A DNA stretch of 64,000 bases. It comes from Amaricoccus sp047275745 (GTDB lineage Bacteria > Pseudomonadota > Alphaproteobacteria > Rhodobacterales > Rhodobacteraceae). The notes beneath the pieces are model-generated. The model was not told where the DNA came from. It made no database searches and saw only the letters and a list, made by a program, of their open reading frames with translations. Below are positions 60,743 through 64,000 of this stretch, piece by piece. Where the stretch lies: contig NZ_JBKQWU010000009.1 in the NCBI RefSeq assembly GCF_047275745.1, positions 50,190-114,189 of the forward strand, given 5' to 3'. Position numbers and translations under genes: made by a program. Position 1 is the stretch's first letter, and every line of letters begins with the position of its first letter.

Positions 60743-61660
60743 TCAGCCCTTGTCGAGCGCCTCGGCGATCTGGTCGAGCAGCGTGTTGAGCGCGGTATAC
60801 CCGCCCGAGGCGATGTAGGCGGCGGCCGGATCGAGATAGATCACCTGGCCTTCCTTCCAGGCCTTGGTCCCGGCGACGAGCTCGTTGTCGAGCGTCGCAC
60901 GCGCCGCGCCGCCGTCCGGCGCCGCCTCGCCGATCGCGGCGTCGCGGTCGATCACGAAGAGCCAGTCGGGGTTCTTTTCGAGGATGTACTCGAAGGAGGC
61001 GACGTCGCCCTGATGGAAGCGGTCGTCGATGCCGCTCTCGACCGGGGCGAAACCGAGCTCGCGGTGTATCCAGCCGACGCGCGAGGTCGGGCCGTAGACG
61101 CCGACCTTGCCCGCGTTGGTGACGAGAATCATCGCGGTGCCCGCCGTCGCGGCCTTCTCGCTCAGAGTTGCGAGTTTCTTGTCGAGCGCGGCGTTGAGTT
61201 CCTCGGCCGCGGCCTCCTTGCCGAAGATCTCGCCGATGAGGGCGACATTGTGCTTCACGCTTTCCGTGTAGTTCTCCGGGGCGACCGTCAGATCGATCGT
61301 CGGTAGCATCCGCGAGAGTTCCGGATATTTCGACGCCGACCGCCCGCCGACGATCATCAGGTCGCCCCCGGCCGCGTTGATCGCCTCATAGTCCGGTTCG
61401 AAGATCGTACCGACCTTCACGTATCTGTCGTCCGCGAAGCCCGCGAGATAGGGCGGCAGATTGCTGCCGAGAACGCCATGGGGTTCGATCCCGAGCGCCT
61501 CGATGATGTCGAGCGCGTTGATGTCGAGCACGAGCGGCCTGGCCGGCGGGATCTCGACCGCGGTCTCTCCCTGGGCGTGTATGATCGCGCGCTCCTCCGC
61601 GACCGAGGCGAAGGGCAGTACGAGCGTGAGCGCGAGAGCTGGAACGAGGGCGATCCGCAT
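60743..61660 (-). CDS. Siderophore-binding periplasmic protein (FatB/YclQ-like)
   Basis: 305 residues. Signal peptide 1-21 (ending SVAEE). Class III binding-protein fold with ALGIEPHGVLGSNLPPYLAGF and EPDYEAINAAGGDLMIVGGRSASKYPEL. First gene of the four-gene importer. No Cys in a lipobox, so it is soluble. The ligand is probably a catecholate or mixed siderophore by similarity to YclQ, but this is not certain. No TonB receptor is adjacent. Confidence 0.9.
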   Translation of the reverse strand: MRIALVPALALTLVLPFASVAEERAIIHAQGETAVEIPPARPLVLDINALDIIEALGIEPHGVLGSNLPPYLAGFADDRYVKVGTIFEPDYEAINAAGGDLMIVGGRSASKYPELSRMLPTIDLTVAPENYTESVKHNVALIGEIFGKEAAAEELNAALDKKLATLSEKAATAGTAMILVTNAGKVGVYGPTSRVGWIHRELGFAPVESGIDDRFHQGDVASFEYILEKNPDWLFVIDRDAAIGEAAPDGGAARATLDNELVAGTKAWKEGQVIYLDPAAAYIASGGYTALNTLLDQIAEALDKG

Positions 61661-62076
61661 CGGAAAGGCCTTTCATCGTGAGCGGGATTGGGGCCGGCGA
61701 CGGCCGCGTCCGGACACCCCTAGGACGAGGCGGCGGGGCGTGTCAAAGATTAATTGATGTTTTCAGTCGGGATATCGGATCCCGCCGGGGCGACGCGAAC
61801 AGGCGCCGTGAATTCGCCCGATCGTGGTGGTCCGGCATTCCCCGCCCGATGCCAGCGCCGGGCAGGGTAGCCGCGGTGCGACGGGACGGGCGGGAACCGG
61901 AAAATCGCTTGCCTGACAATCGTTCTGCGCTAGACTTTCATTCAGGAACAAGGACCCGGTGCAATCCCGGGTGGCTATTCCGGCCGCCGATCCGCCGGAC
62001 AACTCGCCGCGCTATTGGGGTGCGGCCGGCTAGCGTCAAGCGCCGAGCGCGGTTCCAGTTAACGTGTTTGCATCAG
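61661..62076. promoter_or_regulatory. 416-base divergent region between the siderophore operon and the acyltransferase gene
   Basis: No gene is supported. Minus strand: TTGACA (61746-61741) and TAGGGG (61722-61717), 18 bases apart, precede the binding-protein gene. An AT-rich stretch, CAAAGATTAATTGATG (61744-61759), overlaps this -35 and is a candidate iron-responsive operator, though it does not match a Fur or Irr consensus I can cite. Plus strand: TTGCCT (61909-61914) and TAGACT (61931-61936), 16 bases apart, precede a leader of about 134 bases containing an ACCCGG/CCGGGT hairpin near 61956-61973. Confidence 0.45.
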
Positions 62077-62688
62077 ATGGATGAATCGACCGCGCACGCG
62101 CGGCGCGGAGCCAACAGAACCACCACCCGTGGCCCCGACCGGCGCATCGCCTCCTTCGCGGCGCTCCGCGAACACTGGCGGGAGGATTTCGTCGCCAATG
62201 ACTCGAGTCTGTTTCGTCCCGGCTTCATCGCCGTGGCGAACTACCGATTCGGCGTCTGGGCGTTCGGGATAGAGAATGCCGTGTTCCGGGCGCCGCTCAC
62301 CTTGCTCTACGTGCTGATCTATCACTTCGTGAAGAACGTTCTCGGCATCGAACTGCACTACAAGGTGCGTGTCGGGCGTCGGCTGCGTATCGGCCACCAG
62401 CACGGGATCGTCATTCACCGCGACGTCCAGATCGGCGACGATTGCCTGTTGCGCCAGAATGTGACGATCGGAGTTTCGCGCCTCGGTGTTCCTCGCGAGG
62501 AGGTGCCGGTGATCGGCGACCGGGTCGAGATCGGCGCGGGCGCCGTCGTGCTGTCTCCGGCGCGCATCGGCGATGACGTATTGATCGGCCCGAACACGGT
62601 CGTGCGGCGCCATGTGCCGCCACGCTGCCGTGTGCTCCCGCCTGATCCGGTGATCCAGGAGCGTCGCATGCACCCCGCGCGAGCCTGA
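62077..62688 (+). CDS. Hexapeptide-repeat O-acetyltransferase, serine-acetyltransferase-like
   Basis: 203 residues from ATG 62077. A hydrophobic segment (FRAPLTLLYVLIYHFVKNVL) precedes the left-handed beta helix with GIVIHRDVQIGDDCLLRQNVTIG and VEIGAGAVVLSPARIGDDVLIGPN. The N-terminal CysE helical domain is missing. This is the form found in polysaccharide-modifying acetyltransferases rather than cysteine synthesis. The open frame upstream to 61678 is not conserved-looking. Its substrate is unknown. Confidence 0.82.
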   Translation: MDESTAHARRGANRTTTRGPDRRIASFAALREHWREDFVANDSSLFRPGFIAVANYRFGVWAFGIENAVFRAPLTLLYVLIYHFVKNVLGIELHYKVRVGRRLRIGHQHGIVIHRDVQIGDDCLLRQNVTIGVSRLGVPREEVPVIGDRVEIGAGAVVLSPARIGDDVLIGPNTVVRRHVPPRCRVLPPDPVIQERRMHPARA

Positions 62689-62830
62689 GCTCCGCGCGAG
62701 GTTTGACCCGGACGTTCGATCCGGGTTCGATCCGGGGCTCGGCACCGGGGTTACCACGTCACGCCGGCGTCACTGGACAAGCAGGGCGCGGCGTCCAAAA
62801 TGGTTCGGTCGATCCGCTGGAGCCTCGCCC

Positions 62831-63667
62831 ATGTCATGCTTGCCGGTGCCTTCCGCCCGGGCCTCCTTCGCCCTCGCCGTCACCCTCGGCCTTCTGCTCG
62901 CCGGTTGCGGCACGACCTACCAGGTGGCCGACCCCGGTTCCTCGGCGATCCCGCCCGCGCCGGGCGACGCCGCCGCGGCCCCGTCCGGACGTGCCCGGAC
63001 CGAAGGGGACTTCCGCCGGGTCGCCGCCCGCATCGAGCCGGTCGCGGAGCAGTTCTGCCGCGAGGAGCATCCGGATTCGCCCCGGATCGCCTGTGATTTC
63101 GCGATCGGGCTCAACCGCGATCCCGACATGCCCCCGAACGCCTTCCAGACCCGCGACAAGAACGGCCGCCCGCTCATCGTCGTCGGCCAGGCGCTGCTGG
63201 AGGACATGACCGACAATGACGAACTGGCCTTCGTGCTGAGCCACGAGGCCAGCCACCAGATCGCCGATCATCTCGGCAAGCAGGAGCAGCAGCAGATCTT
63301 CGGCGCGCTGATCCTCGGCGGGCTGACGGCCGCGGCCGGCCAGTACGGGGGGATTGGGGCGAGCGACTCGCAGATCAAGCAGGCGATGGACATGGGCGCT
63401 TTCCTCGGCGGACGGGCCTACAGCCAGAGCTACGAGCTCGAGGCCGACACGCTCGGCGCCTTCATCGCGGCGCGTGCCGGTTACGATCCGGAACGCGGCG
63501 CGCTGATCTTCACGCGGCCTTCACTCGCCGGCGGGGGCGGGCTGCTCGCGACCCATCCGGCCTCCGCGCAGCGGATGCGCGCGGTCTCGGCCGCGACGGC
63601 GGAGATCCGGCGCCAGGAAGCCGCCGGCGTCGTTCCGCGCCCGGAATACGCCGAACGACGGTTCTGA
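62831..63667 (+). CDS. M48-family zinc metalloprotease lipoprotein
   Basis: 278 residues. Lipoprotein signal with lipobox LLAGC at about 22-26. Zinc motif HEASH (HExxH) in FVLSHEASHQIADHLGK, with third ligand Glu in ELEADTLGAFIA. BepA/YcaL-like peptidases of this size act in periplasmic outer-membrane quality control. The internal Gly/Ala stretch GALILGGLTAAAGQYGGIG is normal for the family. No TPR domain. It stands alone before the rRNA operon. Confidence 0.92.
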   Translation: MSCLPVPSARASFALAVTLGLLLAGCGTTYQVADPGSSAIPPAPGDAAAAPSGRARTEGDFRRVAARIEPVAEQFCREEHPDSPRIACDFAIGLNRDPDMPPNAFQTRDKNGRPLIVVGQALLEDMTDNDELAFVLSHEASHQIADHLGKQEQQQIFGALILGGLTAAAGQYGGIGASDSQIKQAMDMGAFLGGRAYSQSYELEADTLGAFIAARAGYDPERGALIFTRPSLAGGGGLLATHPASAQRMRAVSAATAEIRRQEAAGVVPRPEYAERRF

Positions 63668-63702
63668 GGCGCGAAACAGGCCCGGAAAAGGCAATCTCCG
63701 GG

Positions 63703-63734
63703 CGGTCGAAAAAAATTCACCGAACCGTCTTTTT
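63703..63734 (+). terminator. Possible terminator of the M48 gene
   Basis: CGGTCG (63703-63708) can pair with CGAACCG (63721-63727, one bulge), followed by TCTTTTT. The stem is short and the loop is A-rich. It would separate the protease transcript from the rRNA operon. Confidence 0.4.
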
Positions 63735-63739
63735 GGGGG

Positions 63740-63768
63740 TTGCGAGTCACCCGGCGCCTCCCTAAATA
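63740..63768 (+). promoter_or_regulatory. rRNA operon promoter
   Basis: TTGCGA (63740-63745) and TAAATA (63763-63768) with a 17-base spacer, followed by CCCCCTCACC, where transcription should start near 63775. The GC-rich discriminator and the sequence around it fit rRNA promoters of Rhodobacterales. No protein gene follows in the remaining bases. Confidence 0.78.
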
Positions 63769-63774
63769 CCCCCT

Positions 63775-64000
63775 CACCGCAGCGGACGGGGTCGCAACGA
63801 CCACAACGGCGGCGGGAAAAATCGGCAGATGACGAGGCAGGACGCGTCAAGGTAAAGACGCCATCGCCTTCTGTTTGCCGGTTACGCTCTTTGAAATTTG
63901 AATTTGATGAAGGGATATGCGGGCGGTTGGGTTTCGTTTCGACGAAGCGGATCGCTGGCATATCGGCTCTCTAGGGTGGTTTCGGCTGCTCGATGATGGG
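63775..64000 (+). ncRNA. 5' leader of the rRNA operon transcript (partial)
   Basis: The leader carries an antitermination BoxA-like element, GCTCTTTGAA (63886-63895). It is followed by the conserved block GGGATATGCGGGCGG and CATATCGGCTCTCTAGGGTGG (about 63912-63977), which I recognise as pre-16S leader in Rhodobacterales. GATATGC near 63914 and GCATATC near 63958 can pair, as expected for the RNase III processing stem. The 16S gene should begin shortly beyond the window. Confidence 0.75.

Noticed and set aside
61940..62020. Cobalamin riboswitch
   Set aside because: CCGGTGCAATCCCGG resembles one B12-element segment, but the other conserved blocks are missing and the downstream gene is unrelated to cobalamin.

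Overview
This 64 kb window is GC-rich chromosomal DNA from an alphaproteobacterium, most likely a Rhodobacterales (Paracoccaceae-like) species. Three things point there. The first is conserved gene order: fabA-fabB-fabI; miaB-phoH-ybeY-corC-lnt-XRE-metK-trmB; aroA-cmk-rpsA-sppA-ihfB-lapA-trpF-trpB. The second is a MucR/Ros-type regulator. The third is an rRNA-operon promoter and leader of the type I associate with Rhodobacterales, at the right edge. There is no prophage, insertion sequence, CRISPR array or tRNA gene that I can support. Genes are packed tightly, many with ATGA, GTGA or TTGA stop/start overlaps.

Layout: 0-2.7 kb, unsaturated fatty-acid synthesis (fabA, fabB, fabI). 2.7-5.2 kb, a HAD-like remnant, an alpha/beta hydrolase, a PLP-dependent serine/threonine dehydratase and an FMN reductase. 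5.2-10.6 kb, a dimethylglycine/sarcosine dehydrogenase-like flavoprotein, a small lipoprotein and an M3 oligopeptidase. 10.6-21 kb, mucR and then a long co-directional housekeeping block (miaB, a radical SAM gene, phoH, ybeY, corC, lnt, an XRE regulator, metK, trmB). 21-30.9 kb, an SDR, a coiled-coil protein, then aroA-GFA-cmk-rpsA-sppA-ihfB-lapA-trpF-trpB. 30.9-35.3 kb, pth, rplY and trpA on the minus strand, with ychF and cobU on the plus strand. 35.3-38.3 kb, a copper-exporter ATPase divergent from cueR, with a textbook MerR-type operator. 38.4-47 kb, tex followed by a seven-gene MoxR/DUF58/DUF4381/VWA/VWA/TPR/BatD operon. 47-54.5 kb, a complete catabolic island: a GntR regulator, an isocitrate-lyase-family enzyme, an SDR, a three-part TRAP transporter, an FAD-linked 2-hydroxyacid dehydrogenase and an HpaI-type aldolase. 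54.5-57.1 kb, a PAS/HWE histidine kinase with a stand-alone receiver. 57.3-61.7 kb, a TerC membrane protein and an iron-siderophore ABC importer. 62-64 kb, a hexapeptide acyltransferase, an M48 metalloprotease lipoprotein, and the rrn promoter and leader.

The best candidate for an undescribed system is the catabolic island at 47.0-54.5 kb. Its genes are translationally coupled, carry their own regulator and operator-like palindrome, and together imply uptake and retro-aldol or lyase breakdown of an organic acid whose identity cannot be read from the sequence. Its last gene is interrupted here by a single N flanked by a perfect 99-bp duplication, which is almost certainly an assembly join and not biology. 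Second-tier candidates are the MoxR/Bat chaperone operon with no evident client and a radical SAM/SPASM enzyme inserted between miaB and phoH.
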